Positions 43,215 to 51,589 of a stretch of DNA of 64,000 bases are shown here, piece by piece. The translations under genes and the position numbers were made by a program. The stretch spans positions 310,001-374,000 of the forward strand of contig NZ_CP043617.1 in the NCBI RefSeq assembly GCF_009258225.1. Direction: 5' to 3'. Numbering within the stretch: position 1 is the first letter of the stretch; the number at the start of each line of letters is the position of its first letter. The stretch is from Sulfurimonas lithotrophica. GTDB lineage: Bacteria > Campylobacterota > Campylobacteria > Campylobacterales > Sulfurimonadaceae. Under the pieces are notes generated by a model, which did no database searches, was not told where the DNA came from, and was given only the letters and a program-made list of their open reading frames with translations.

Positions 43215-45551
43215 CTAAATCTGCCCTAATGTCTTTTGCAAATATAGTTTATCGGTATCTATATCAAAAGTGAAGTATTTTGATCTAAATCCGCTATCTC
43301 CAACCATATTTAATTGAATGGAAGCTCCTGCATTATTTTGTGTCTCTAGGTATAATAAACCTAGTGCATAACGACTTTGTTTAAAAGTTTTGTTTTTCAT
43401 TTTAGATAATTCCAAAAGTGCTATTGCATTCGCATTATGTCCCGCTGCCGTAGAAGCTACCGCACCTAAAAACAGCGTGTAAGAATCTCTAACTTTTAAA
43501 GTGTCGATAAGGTTGTTATATAGAACGTAAGATTCCTCATAAGACTTATCATATAAAGAAGCTAGAGCTAATGCACTTGTCAATTCCTCCGTATTTTTTC
43601 TTGTAGTTTCCAGTTCATCACGAAGTATTTTTCTTACAAAATATAGATTACCGGTAATTAAACTTTGTTGTATGTAGAGTTGTCTTGTAATAAACGGACC
43701 GTAAAATAAATCTTTATAATTAAAGTTTTGTTTTTTAAGATACTTTAAAACTTCAAATGCATATTTTTTTGGTTTAAGTTCATTAAAGTGAGTATCTATA
43801 TACATAATTTGCGGCAGTATATCGTTTGGAAAGAGTGTACTCAATGTGGTGGTAGCTTTCTTTGCTATTGCCTTGTTATTCAAGTCGTCTGCTATTATTG
43901 CTTCAAGAGCCAGATATATAGGTCTTTGTTTATAATCGTGATACAGCCAGTCGGATGCACTGGATGAGTTGTTGTTGCTAATAAACATAAGTGTTTTATA
44001 AAATTGAATCTCTTCGGAATCATTTTCCAACAATATAGATTCTTTTAAAGTGTTTAAGAGTCTTTTTTTATCTTTATCAAGTAAGTCCGCACATAAAGAG
44101 GCATAGATTCCGGAGAGATAATTTTTTGCATCCAGATGATATGATTTTAAAAAATGTTGATATGCATTTGTAATATCACCCATTTGTGCATAAGTCAAAG
44201 CTAGATTATAGTGTAAAATAGAGTGTCTAGGCTGGATATTTACGAGGTTTTGAAGCTTTTGGTTAGCATCTCTTAAATCAAACGACAATGCCATTTTTAT
44301 AGCTTGCACGATGCCTTTGTTAACACTTGATGTAGCTTTACTTCTTTTAAGATAGTTTTTTGCACTGTGGACATTATCTATATATATATTCGTATTTCCT
44401 TTTCTAATATAATCAATTGTACTGTTGGCATTAAAAATCTTATATGGAGAGAAATAAAATATTTTATGATACTTTATTAGATTACTTTTTTTGATATCCT
44501 CTTTGTAGCTAGCCTGGGCTTTTTCTGGATCAAAGAGTTCATCTTTTAGTTTTACTTTTATAGGATAGGGTTTATACACCTCTTCGGGGAACATATCGGT
44601 CGTATTTTGAATAAGTTTTCCCGCAGATGTAACACGACCTGATTTTAGATATATATAACTAAGTGCCAATGCCGATTTAACGGGTTCGATATTATTACTT
44701 AAGGCTTCTTGTATATACTTTTCAGCCAAGCCTATATCACCTATTCTTCCGTATAACAAACCTAAAGAGAGAGAGTCTTCTTTTTCATAATCTTTCTCCA
44801 GTTCCTCAATAGCTTTAAAATTATTATTGTACAGTGCATTTATTTTGGACTTTAAGTGTTTTTGTATATTTGGATACTCATCTGTTGTAGGATTATTCAG
44901 TGCACTTAAGGCTTCAAAATAGTTGTTTTTATAGTACTGAATCAAAGCATAGTAGTATGAATAAAGAGGTGATTTGTTTTCTGAAGGAAGATAAGCGTAT
45001 GCTAAATTAATATAGTAATCAAAACTTTTTTTATTGTTCATATGAAGTGAACAAACAGCGGCATTTATAGCACTTACGCATCTTTTTTCTCCATTTTGTA
45101 TAGCTTTGGAGAATGTTTTTAGGGCAGTATCGTACTGCTCGTTTTTAAGTTGTGCTACACCTAAGTTGTATTGCGAAATCGATTCACTGAATTGTGCTAT
45201 TTTTTCATACAGATGCAAAGCTTTTGCTTGTGAGCCGTTTTCATATAGATAAGCAGCTTTGGCTATCATGTTCTCAAGCTCGCTCATCTCTAGATTTTGC
45301 TTTTTGTCTTGGTTATCGTTAAGTTTTTCTTCGATGGAGTCAATCGAATATTTTTGAACTTCTTCTTTTTTATCTGATGAAAATATTAGGATAAGAGTGA
45401 CTATAATAATGACGATTAAGACGGCACTGATTGCGGAAAAAATAATTATCTTTTTCTTTTTATCCGAATCGTCGGATTCTTCTTGTTTTAGACTTTTGAT
45501 TACATCATCGTCTTCTATGATAATTATTTCTTCTTCAAATTCAGCCATCAC
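43215..45551 (-). CDS. Membrane-anchored TPR protein, possibly PflB-like
   Basis: The gene encodes 778 residues: an acidic cytoplasmic N-terminus (EEEIIIIEDDDVIKSL), one membrane helix (about 35-57), then some 700 residues of helical TPR-type repeats facing the periplasm (for example ISQYNLGVAQLKNEQYDTAL and HYNLALTYAQMGDITNAYQH). Size and topology are like the flagellar motor protein PflB of Campylobacter, which supports the stator disk. That is a resemblance in architecture only and not a sequence-based assignment; other large TPR scaffolds are possible. Confidence 0.75.
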   Translation of the reverse strand: MMAEFEEEIIIIEDDDVIKSLKQEESDDSDKKKKIIIFSAISAVLIVIIIVTLILIFSSDKKEEVQKYSIDSIEEKLNDNQDKKQNLEMSELENMIAKAAYLYENGSQAKALHLYEKIAQFSESISQYNLGVAQLKNEQYDTALKTFSKAIQNGEKRCVSAINAAVCSLHMNNKKSFDYYINLAYAYLPSENKSPLYSYYYALIQYYKNNYFEALSALNNPTTDEYPNIQKHLKSKINALYNNNFKAIEELEKDYEKEDSLSLGLLYGRIGDIGLAEKYIQEALSNNIEPVKSALALSYIYLKSGRVTSAGKLIQNTTDMFPEEVYKPYPIKVKLKDELFDPEKAQASYKEDIKKSNLIKYHKIFYFSPYKIFNANSTIDYIRKGNTNIYIDNVHSAKNYLKRSKATSSVNKGIVQAIKMALSFDLRDANQKLQNLVNIQPRHSILHYNLALTYAQMGDITNAYQHFLKSYHLDAKNYLSGIYASLCADLLDKDKKRLLNTLKESILLENDSEEIQFYKTLMFISNNNSSSASDWLYHDYKQRPIYLALEAIIADDLNNKAIAKKATTTLSTLFPNDILPQIMYIDTHFNELKPKKYAFEVLKYLKKQNFNYKDLFYGPFITRQLYIQQSLITGNLYFVRKILRDELETTRKNTEELTSALALASLYDKSYEESYVLYNNLIDTLKVRDSYTLFLGAVASTAAGHNANAIALLELSKMKNKTFKQSRYALGLLYLETQNNAGASIQLNMVGDSGFRSKYFTFDIDTDKLYLQKTLGQI

Positions 45552-45623
45552 TTACCTTATTTTAGTCCTGTACTTAGTTTGATAAAGCAAAATTAGTGCC
45601 AAATTATAGAAAAAGTATCTATA

Positions 45624-46133
45624 CTATCTGGCTTGTTTTATAGCCTCTAGTGCTGCTTCATAGTTTGGTTCTGCCGTAACTTCAGGGACAATCTCTTTAT
45701 ATACGATTTTTCCGCTTCTATCTATAACAAAAACTGCTCTTGCACTTAAGCCTTTTAGTTTATTATCATCCATTAAAACACCGTAGGCACGACTTACTTC
45801 TTTATCCATATAGTCAGATGCTACACTTAAATTCTCAATACCTTCGGTTGAACAAAAACGCTCAGATGCAAAAGGCAAATCCATAGAAACGACAGTCGTT
45901 TCGCAAATATCAAGATTGTTAACATCTACGTTAAATCTTCTGGTTTCTGCTGCACATGTATCCGTATCTAGTGAAGGAACCGTTATAAGAAGTTGAACTC
46001 TGTCTTTAGCTCCGCCTACTTCTACCTCGTTTAAATCAGTCCCTATAGCTTTGGCTATCGGTGCATTATCACCTACATTTATTTCATTTCCTGCTAGTTT
46101 TACTTCCGTACCTTTAAACATTGTCATCTGCAT
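45624..46133 (-). CDS. tpx: Thiol peroxidase
   Basis: Tpx is an atypical two-cysteine peroxiredoxin that reduces hydrogen and lipid peroxides with thioredoxin. In 169 residues the peroxidatic Cys60 is in SLDTDTCAAETRRFN and the resolving Cys94 in SERFCSTEG, in the family arrangement. An alternative start three residues later (MFKG follows) is possible. It is a single-gene unit. Confidence 0.96.
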   Translation of the reverse strand: MQMTMFKGTEVKLAGNEINVGDNAPIAKAIGTDLNEVEVGGAKDRVQLLITVPSLDTDTCAAETRRFNVDVNNLDICETTVVSMDLPFASERFCSTEGIENLSVASDYMDKEVSRAYGVLMDDNKLKGLSARAVFVIDRSGKIVYKEIVPEVTAEPNYEAALEAIKQAR

Positions 46134-46302
46134 ATTTAAACCTTTTAAAAAATATATTATTTATATTAACATTATTTTTACTTGTAACGATTAAGAAATA
46201 TAAAAGTTTAAAATTTTTTTGTGTAAGTGAGTAAATTTTCTCTATGGCGGATACATTCTTGATGTATTATTAAACTTAAAAGAAAATTAAACTACTTTGC
46301 AT

Positions 46303-46308
46303 TATAAT
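46303..46308 (+). promoter_or_regulatory. Candidate -10 box TATAAT before the PAS/GGDEF-like gene
   Basis: The exact TATAAT sits in the palindrome CATTATAATG (46300-46309), 39 bases before the GTG start. About 40 bases upstream there is an inverted repeat ATACAT/ATGTAT around TCTTG. Confidence 0.45.
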
Positions 46309-46346
46309 GTAAAAGTAAGGAAGAGTATTTTTTTAAAAGAGCAGCA

Positions 46347-48347
46347 GTGGATATAAAACAAAAAGTAGCACCGAATCTATATAAAATAATCGACACTATA
46401 GAATCAGACAGAGTTAAAATAGCCGATGAATGGATGAAAGTAGAGACGGTAGCCGATATATTTAAAAAATATAAAATCTCTATAAACAAGTTCAAAGAGA
46501 AATTTGCCGTAAAAATTATTGAGTATTTTATATCCGTTGTAAGAGAGGAAAAAGAAGCCGGCGACTGTCCGATTATGACCAAGTTTGTAAATTATATGAT
46601 TGATAAAAATATTACCCCTAGACAAGTTTTTCAAATATGTATGGGAGTAAGAAAAGCATTAAGGGTTTATATATTTAACAAAGATTTTACTTTAGAAGAA
46701 ACACAGGGGATACTAACTGAGACAGCCGATTTGTTTGATGCAAATCTAGCAGGTGTTTTAGATATCTTTACCTCTCTTTATGAAAAACAACAACAGCTCA
46801 TAGTAGAATCGCGTGAGAGACAAAATAAATTTCAGGAATTTTCTAAAATAATCAACTTTATTCATTCTAAAATAATTATTGTTAAAGACGGAAAAATTGT
46901 TACGGCGAACAAATCGTTTTTTGAATTTACAGGGACATCTAACTTGGATGAATTTTATGAAGTTTTAAAATATGAACAGATTAAACATGAAAAAGATAGT
47001 AAAGAAAAATTTACCCTAAGCAATATAGATGATTGGCTCGAAGATGCATGTAAAAAAGACAACTCTTTTAATGTAGATGTGTATCATCAAAAATATCAAA
47101 AACTTTTTACCTATAATGCCAGAGTAACGGAACTGCCGGGCAAAGAAGTAAAATATATTATCAGTTTTAACAACATATCAAACTTTATAGGAGACAATGA
47201 GAAACTTAAAATGTCTCTTGAAAAAGATAAACTGACAGGTTTATATAATTATGTAAAATTTGAGAGTTTACTAGGTAATTCAAGAATACAAAACCAAGAC
47301 GGTAAAAAAAGTGCACTTGCAGTTATAGATTTGCCTGATTTAAAAACATTAAATGCAAAAGGCGAAACTAAACAGTGCTCGGACATTATTGTCCAAACTG
47401 CAAATAAAATAAAAGACTTCGTAAGTAAAGATATACAAGTTGCCCGCGTGCAAGATTGTAGATTTGCTTTATATATACCTATGAACACTAAGCAGTCTTG
47501 CTATGATTGGTGTTTTTCTTTATTTAGTAAATTAAATCAAGAAAAGCATCGAGTTACCTTTGCCTTGTCTTGGTTTGATACATCAGAAGATGAAAATGTT
47601 TCACTCCTTAACGTATTTAGTTTAATAGAAAAAGCAAATAAATCTATAAAGAAAAAAATATTTACCGATTTTGAAGGCATTAGAGAATCAGAATTGTTAG
47701 AAGATCAGGAAAAGTTTGTATCTGCTATAGATAAATTAAAAAAAGTAAATATGATAATTTACTATAAAGAGTTGCCTATAGTCAGTAAAAATACGCTTTT
47801 ACATAAAGATTCCAAAAGTGTATCTTTTCATATCTCTAAGAAACAGTGCGTAACTATACGTGAAGATTCAAAGGTATATTTTCATTTAGAAAATATAGGT
47901 GATGTAGAAGCTGAGATAAAAGATTTTGACGTAGTTAAAAACGAAATGGCTATCCATAATTTCAGAGTAGCAAAAAGCTCGCCTATTCATAGAACTATGT
48001 TTAGGGTTAGAGCAGAAGAACAAGATGTTAAAATCATTCCTGAGGATGATGACATAATTTATTCTACATTGCTGGATTTAAATATAAAATCAATGGCTGT
48101 TTCAATGAAAAGAAAATATGATATCTCCGTCGGTGATAAAATTCAGATAAAAACCGTATTGAGTATCGATAAAAAGCCAAATAATATTAAAGCTTTAGGT
48201 GAAGTTATTAAAATAGAAAAAAATAAACAAAATAAAAAAGTAGTTATAGAGTGTAAGTATGATTCTCAGACCGAAAAAGCTATTAGCAGTTATATCTCTA
48301 TTCGTCAGATGCAAATTGTAAAAGAGATACAGTGTGTTGACACTTAA
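46347..48347 (+). CDS. Cytosolic multidomain signalling protein: helical sensor, PAS, degenerate GGDEF, PilZ-like
   Basis: The 666-residue protein starts at GTG. Residues 1-165 are helical with an RsbR/globin-sensor-like look (RVKIADEWMKVETVADIF). Residues 170-290 resemble a PAS domain (FSKIINFIHSKIIIVKDGKI, ANKSFFEFTG). Residues 300-455 start like a GGDEF domain (EKDKLTGLYNYVKFESLL), but the active-site GGDEF is replaced by VQDCRFALYIP, so it should be catalytically dead. Residues 560-655 have PilZ-like arginines (HRTMFRVRAEE) and DLNIKSMAVS. No membrane helix is seen. It may bind cyclic-di-GMP as an effector (inference). Confidence 0.8.
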   Translation: MDIKQKVAPNLYKIIDTIESDRVKIADEWMKVETVADIFKKYKISINKFKEKFAVKIIEYFISVVREEKEAGDCPIMTKFVNYMIDKNITPRQVFQICMGVRKALRVYIFNKDFTLEETQGILTETADLFDANLAGVLDIFTSLYEKQQQLIVESRERQNKFQEFSKIINFIHSKIIIVKDGKIVTANKSFFEFTGTSNLDEFYEVLKYEQIKHEKDSKEKFTLSNIDDWLEDACKKDNSFNVDVYHQKYQKLFTYNARVTELPGKEVKYIISFNNISNFIGDNEKLKMSLEKDKLTGLYNYVKFESLLGNSRIQNQDGKKSALAVIDLPDLKTLNAKGETKQCSDIIVQTANKIKDFVSKDIQVARVQDCRFALYIPMNTKQSCYDWCFSLFSKLNQEKHRVTFALSWFDTSEDENVSLLNVFSLIEKANKSIKKKIFTDFEGIRESELLEDQEKFVSAIDKLKKVNMIIYYKELPIVSKNTLLHKDSKSVSFHISKKQCVTIREDSKVYFHLENIGDVEAEIKDFDVVKNEMAIHNFRVAKSSPIHRTMFRVRAEEQDVKIIPEDDDIIYSTLLDLNIKSMAVSMKRKYDISVGDKIQIKTVLSIDKKPNNIKALGEVIKIEKNKQNKKVVIECKYDSQTEKAISSYISIRQMQIVKEIQCVDT

Positions 48348-48354
48348 TGACAGA

Positions 48355-48389
48355 TGGAGTTTTAAAAATCTTCTATTTTAAAAACTTCA
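48355..48389. terminator. AT-rich hairpin between convergent genes
   Basis: AGTTTTAAAAAT (48358-48369) and ATTTTAAAAACT (48375-48386) pair with one mismatch around CTTCT, and the stem can be extended by three further pairs. It lies between the PAS/GGDEF-like gene and the convergent serS gene. Confidence 0.6.
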
Positions 48390-48406
48390 TATGCCACTTA
48401 AAATTA

Positions 48407-49657
48407 CTAAATACCTAGATAAGGTTTCAGTACCTCTGGAATATTTATGCTTCCGTCTTCGTTTTGAAAGTTCTCCATTATAGCTACTAGTGTACGACCT
48501 ACTGCTAAAGATGAACCGTTTAATGTATGTACGAAAGTATTTTTTTTACCGTCTTTAAAACGTATCTTCGCACGTCTTGCCTGGAACTCTCTTGTATTTG
48601 AGATAGAGCTTATCTCACGGTAAGTGTTCTGACCCGGAAGCCATACTTCAATGTCTGTAGTATGTGCAGCTCCAAAACCTAAATCACCGGTACATAGGTT
48701 TACTAAACGATGAGGTAATTTTAGTGCAGTTAGTATATCGGATGCAGTTTGAACCATTTCATCAAAGATTTTCTCACTCTCGTTTGGATGAGATATAGCT
48801 ACAAGTTCAACTTTATGAAATTGGTGTTGGCGTATCATACCGCGGGTATCACGTCCTGCAGCTCCTGCTTCTTTTCTAAAACATGATGTATATGCAGTCA
48901 TCTTTTTAGGAAGTTCATCTTCACGTAAAATCTCATCTTGGAAAAGATTAGTTACGGGAACTTCTGCCGTTGGGATTAAAAAAAGTTCTTGATCTTGCAT
49001 CTTATATAAATCATCTTCAAATTTTGGAAGCTGCCCGGTACCTTCTAATGCCGTACGGTTTACTATAGCAGGTACACTTACTTCATCAAATCCTCTACTT
49101 CTGTTAAAGTCAAGCATAAAGTTTATAAGTGCACGCTCTAATCTTGCACCCATGCCAAACTGAACAGAAAAACGGCTAGTTGCAAGTTTAACACCGCGCT
49201 CGAAATCTATCCAGCCGTTTTGTTCAGCTAACTCCCAGTGCTCTTTCGGAGTGAAGTCAAACTTTCTTGGTTCAAGAACTTTTTTTAACTCTACATTATC
49301 TTTCTCGTCTTCACCGTCCGGTACATCATCGTCCGGCATATTTGGAATAGCCATAGCAAGACTCTCTAGCTCTTCTTGACGCTCTCTTTGAATTTCGAGT
49401 GCATCTGCTATTTTTAGTTTGTTCTCATCTAGTTTAGCTTTAAGCTCAGCTATATCGCGACCCTCTTTTTTGTATATCGGGAACTCTTTACTCATAGCAT
49501 TTTGTGCAGCTTGTAGTGTTTCATAAGCTTGTTTAGCGGATTTTAGATGCTCATTTTTTAGTTTTAATTCTTCCAAGAGTGTAGCATCTACACCTTTACG
49601 AACAAGCTTTTTACTTACTGTATCAAAATCTTTTTGTAATAGTTTTAAATCTATCAA
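48407..49657 (-). CDS. serS: Serine-tRNA ligase
   Basis: SerS charges tRNA-Ser. In 416 residues there is an N-terminal coiled-coil arm (about 28-100), motif 2 in [20 protein letters not shown] and motif 3 in [18 protein letters not shown]. The length is usual. A MetF-like gene lies directly upstream on the same strand, 10 bases away. Confidence 0.98.
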   Translation of the reverse strand: MIDLKLLQKDFDTVSKKLVRKGVDATLLEELKLKNEHLKSAKQAYETLQAAQNAMSKEFPIYKKEGRDIAELKAKLDENKLKIADALEIQRERQEELESLAMAIPNMPDDDVPDGEDEKDNVELKKVLEPRKFDFTPKEHWELAEQNGWIDFERGVKLATSRFSVQFGMGARLERALINFMLDFNRSRGFDEVSVPAIVNRTALEGTGQLPKFEDDLYKMQDQELFLIPTAEVPVTNLFQDEILREDELPKKMTAYTSCFRKEAGAAGRDTRGMIRQHQFHKVELVAISHPNESEKIFDEMVQTASDILTALKLPHRLVNLCTGDLGFGAAHTTDIEVWLPGQNTYREISSISNTREFQARRAKIRFKDGKKNTFVHTLNGSSLAVGRTLVAIMENFQNEDGSINIPEVLKPYLGI

Positions 49658-49667
49658 TTTCTATCCT

Positions 49668-50585
49668 CTATATTAATATATCTTTAGCAATTTTAAATTG
49701 GTTTGCAGTCATCAGATGCATCTTCGGATGCAACTCTTTTAAGTCTTCAAAAAGTTTTTTACTAAGCTCAAATCCTACTTTATACTCTTCACTCTCTCCG
49801 CCTTTTGAAGCAATACGCAATTTTTCTATCCATTCATCGGGTACGTTTATACCCGGTACGTGGGCGGATAAAAACTGTGCAGTTCTTAATTTTGTTATAG
49901 GGAACAGTCCTAAAACCAGTTCAGCTTTTTTATGCTCTAAACAACATTCATTGTTTGCTTTTTCAATCAGGTCAAGAAGTTGTTTTGCACTTTCTACGTC
50001 GTAAACAGGCTGGCTGATTATTCCAAGCGCACCGTGTTTAATCTTCTTTTGCATCTTCTTTTGAAGAGTTTTCGGGTTTTTTGCATAGCTGTTTATAACA
50101 GCAAATGGGTATATCTCTTTAGGTTTTTCTGCAAAAGGTTTTCCCGCATAACTCATACCGGAATTAAATGCACCTATCATCTCAAGTAAAAGTGTGCTAT
50201 CACCTTCAAATACCCCTTTTACGTGAGGTTGATCAGAAAGATTTGCAGGATCACCCGTAAGTGCTAAAATTGCGCGTATATCTACTTCATTTGCAGCTAG
50301 TAAATCCGACTGAAGTGCTATTTTATTACGATCACGCATACTCATCGTAGCAATTACGGGTTTATTAAATCTCTCTTGAAGCATCTTAGCTGCAAAAAGG
50401 GAGTTGTATTTCAGTTTTGCAAGCGGGTTGTCGGTCGTGCTAAATCCATCCACATACTTGTCAAGTTCCAACTCGGCTATTTTATCTATAGTCGGATTAA
50501 AACGGGCAGAATGACCGGGTGTTGTTTCCAGAGTTATATATGTTGAATTTTTAAGTTTATCTATTAGTGTATTAAACAAAAACAA
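49668..50585 (-). CDS. metF: Methylenetetrahydrofolate reductase family protein
   Basis: The 305-residue protein has the MTHFR barrel layout, with a Glu near the N-terminus (YITLETTPGHSARFNP), an ILALTGDPANLSDQ loop as in MetF, and IISQPVYDVESAKQLLDLIE followed by LGLFPITKLRTAQF. These match the family that reduces methylene-THF to methyl-THF for methionine synthesis. The N-terminal motif differs from the classical SFEFFPPK, so it may be a divergent MetF; the symbol is tentative. It is probably cotranscribed with serS. Confidence 0.8.
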   Translation of the reverse strand: MFLFNTLIDKLKNSTYITLETTPGHSARFNPTIDKIAELELDKYVDGFSTTDNPLAKLKYNSLFAAKMLQERFNKPVIATMSMRDRNKIALQSDLLAANEVDIRAILALTGDPANLSDQPHVKGVFEGDSTLLLEMIGAFNSGMSYAGKPFAEKPKEIYPFAVINSYAKNPKTLQKKMQKKIKHGALGIISQPVYDVESAKQLLDLIEKANNECCLEHKKAELVLGLFPITKLRTAQFLSAHVPGINVPDEWIEKLRIASKGGESEEYKVGFELSKKLFEDLKELHPKMHLMTANQFKIAKDILI

Positions 50586-50598
50586 GTCCTATACTTGA

Positions 50599-50604
50599 TA
50601 TAAT
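50599..50604 (+). promoter_or_regulatory. Candidate -10 box TATAAT before serB
   Basis: This is an exact TATAAT preceded by TG one base upstream (cTTGATATAAT context), 33 bases before the serB start codon, with AAAAGG between as ribosome binding site. Confidence 0.45.
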
Positions 50605-50636
50605 TGCATTATTATAACAAAAGGTACTATATAAAT

Positions 50637-51260
50637 ATGTTGAAATTAGCAGTATTTGATTTTGATTCTACGCTTATGGACGGTGAGACGATAGATTTTT
50701 TCGCAGAAGAATTAGGACTTGGCGAACAAGTAGCGCACATAACCGAAGAGGCAATGAGCGGAAGACTTGATTTTTTTGAGTCTCTTCAACAAAGAGTTTC
50801 TTTATTAAAAGGGCTTGATTTCTCGGTTGTAGAGAAAATATCTCATAATCTTCCGTATATGAAAGGTGCAAAGGAGACTATAGCCGAGCTTAAAAAACGC
50901 GGTATGACCGTTGTTTGTTTTTCCGGCGGGTTTAGAACGGCAACTTCTTATGCAAAAGATATACTTGGTTATGATGCGGATTTTTCGAACGCACTGCATG
51001 AAAAGGATGGAAAACTTACAGGTCTTGTGGGAGGTGACATGATGTTTAACTTCTCAAAAGGCGATATGTTGGTTCGTCTTCAAAATATTTTGGGTGTAAG
51101 TGAAGAGGAAACTCTTGTGTGTGGTGACGGTGCAAATGACTTAAGTATGTTTGCACATGCAGGTACGCGCGTGGCTTTTTGTGCAAGAGAGATACTTGAA
51201 CGTGAAGCAAATATAATCATAAAAGAGAAAGATTTAACAAAAATTTTGGAGCAAATATAA
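50637..51260 (+). CDS. serB: Phosphoserine phosphatase-type HAD hydrolase
   Basis: SerB removes phosphate from phosphoserine in the last step of serine synthesis. I use the ATG at 50637 (207 residues), with AAAAGG upstream; an ATG 11 codons earlier adds a Tyr-rich tail unlike the family. Motifs are DFDSTLMDGE (Asp8, Asp10), CFSGGFRTAT and GDGANDLSMFAHAG. A role beside SerB cannot be fully excluded since related HAD phosphatases look alike. The next gene overlaps by one base. Confidence 0.9.
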   Translation: MLKLAVFDFDSTLMDGETIDFFAEELGLGEQVAHITEEAMSGRLDFFESLQQRVSLLKGLDFSVVEKISHNLPYMKGAKETIAELKKRGMTVVCFSGGFRTATSYAKDILGYDADFSNALHEKDGKLTGLVGGDMMFNFSKGDMLVRLQNILGVSEEETLVCGDGANDLSMFAHAGTRVAFCAREILEREANIIIKEKDLTKILEQI

Positions 51261-51589
51261 TGAGTGAATCAGTACTAGATAGTTCTGTATGGAGACAATA
51301 TAACAAAGATAACAGCTTTAGAGAGAAGCTTGCAGAGTTTTGTGTTATGGATGAGACAGAATTTATAAGTGACGATAAAGAACTGTATGCAGTTATGAAA
51401 TCAAAACTTACAAAAAAAGAGTTAAAACTTTTTGCAATGGATAGTGCAGGTATGTCGGAAGCAGAGTTATGTAAAAGTTTTTCTTATAACGAAGAGGAAC
51501 TTGAAAAAGCGAAATTTAAACTATATAAAAAGCTAAAACAGGATAAAACCCGTCTTAGTTTTAGAGCTACTGCAATAGACGAAGAGTAG
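51260..51589 (+). CDS. Small conserved-looking protein with HTH-like region, unknown function
   Basis: The 109-residue soluble, highly charged protein is coupled to serB by a one-base overlap. Residues 50-92 (LTKKELKLFAMDSAGMSEAE, then LCKSFSYNEEELEKAKFKLY) look like a sigma region 4 or LuxR-type helix-turn-helix, where a cascade of short helices ends in a Lys-rich helix. No family is recognised and DNA binding is only a guess. The hairpin for its termination lies in the adjoining convergent gene. Confidence 0.7.
   Translation: MSESVLDSSVWRQYNKDNSFREKLAEFCVMDETEFISDDKELYAVMKSKLTKKELKLFAMDSAGMSEAELCKSFSYNEEELEKAKFKLYKKLKQDKTRLSFRATAIDEE

Noticed and set aside
46252-46270. Possible sigma-54 promoter (TGGCGG...TTGA) before the PAS/GGDEF-like gene
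   Set aside because: The GC of the -12 element is missing at the required 10-base spacing; a TATAAT box nearer the gene fits better.
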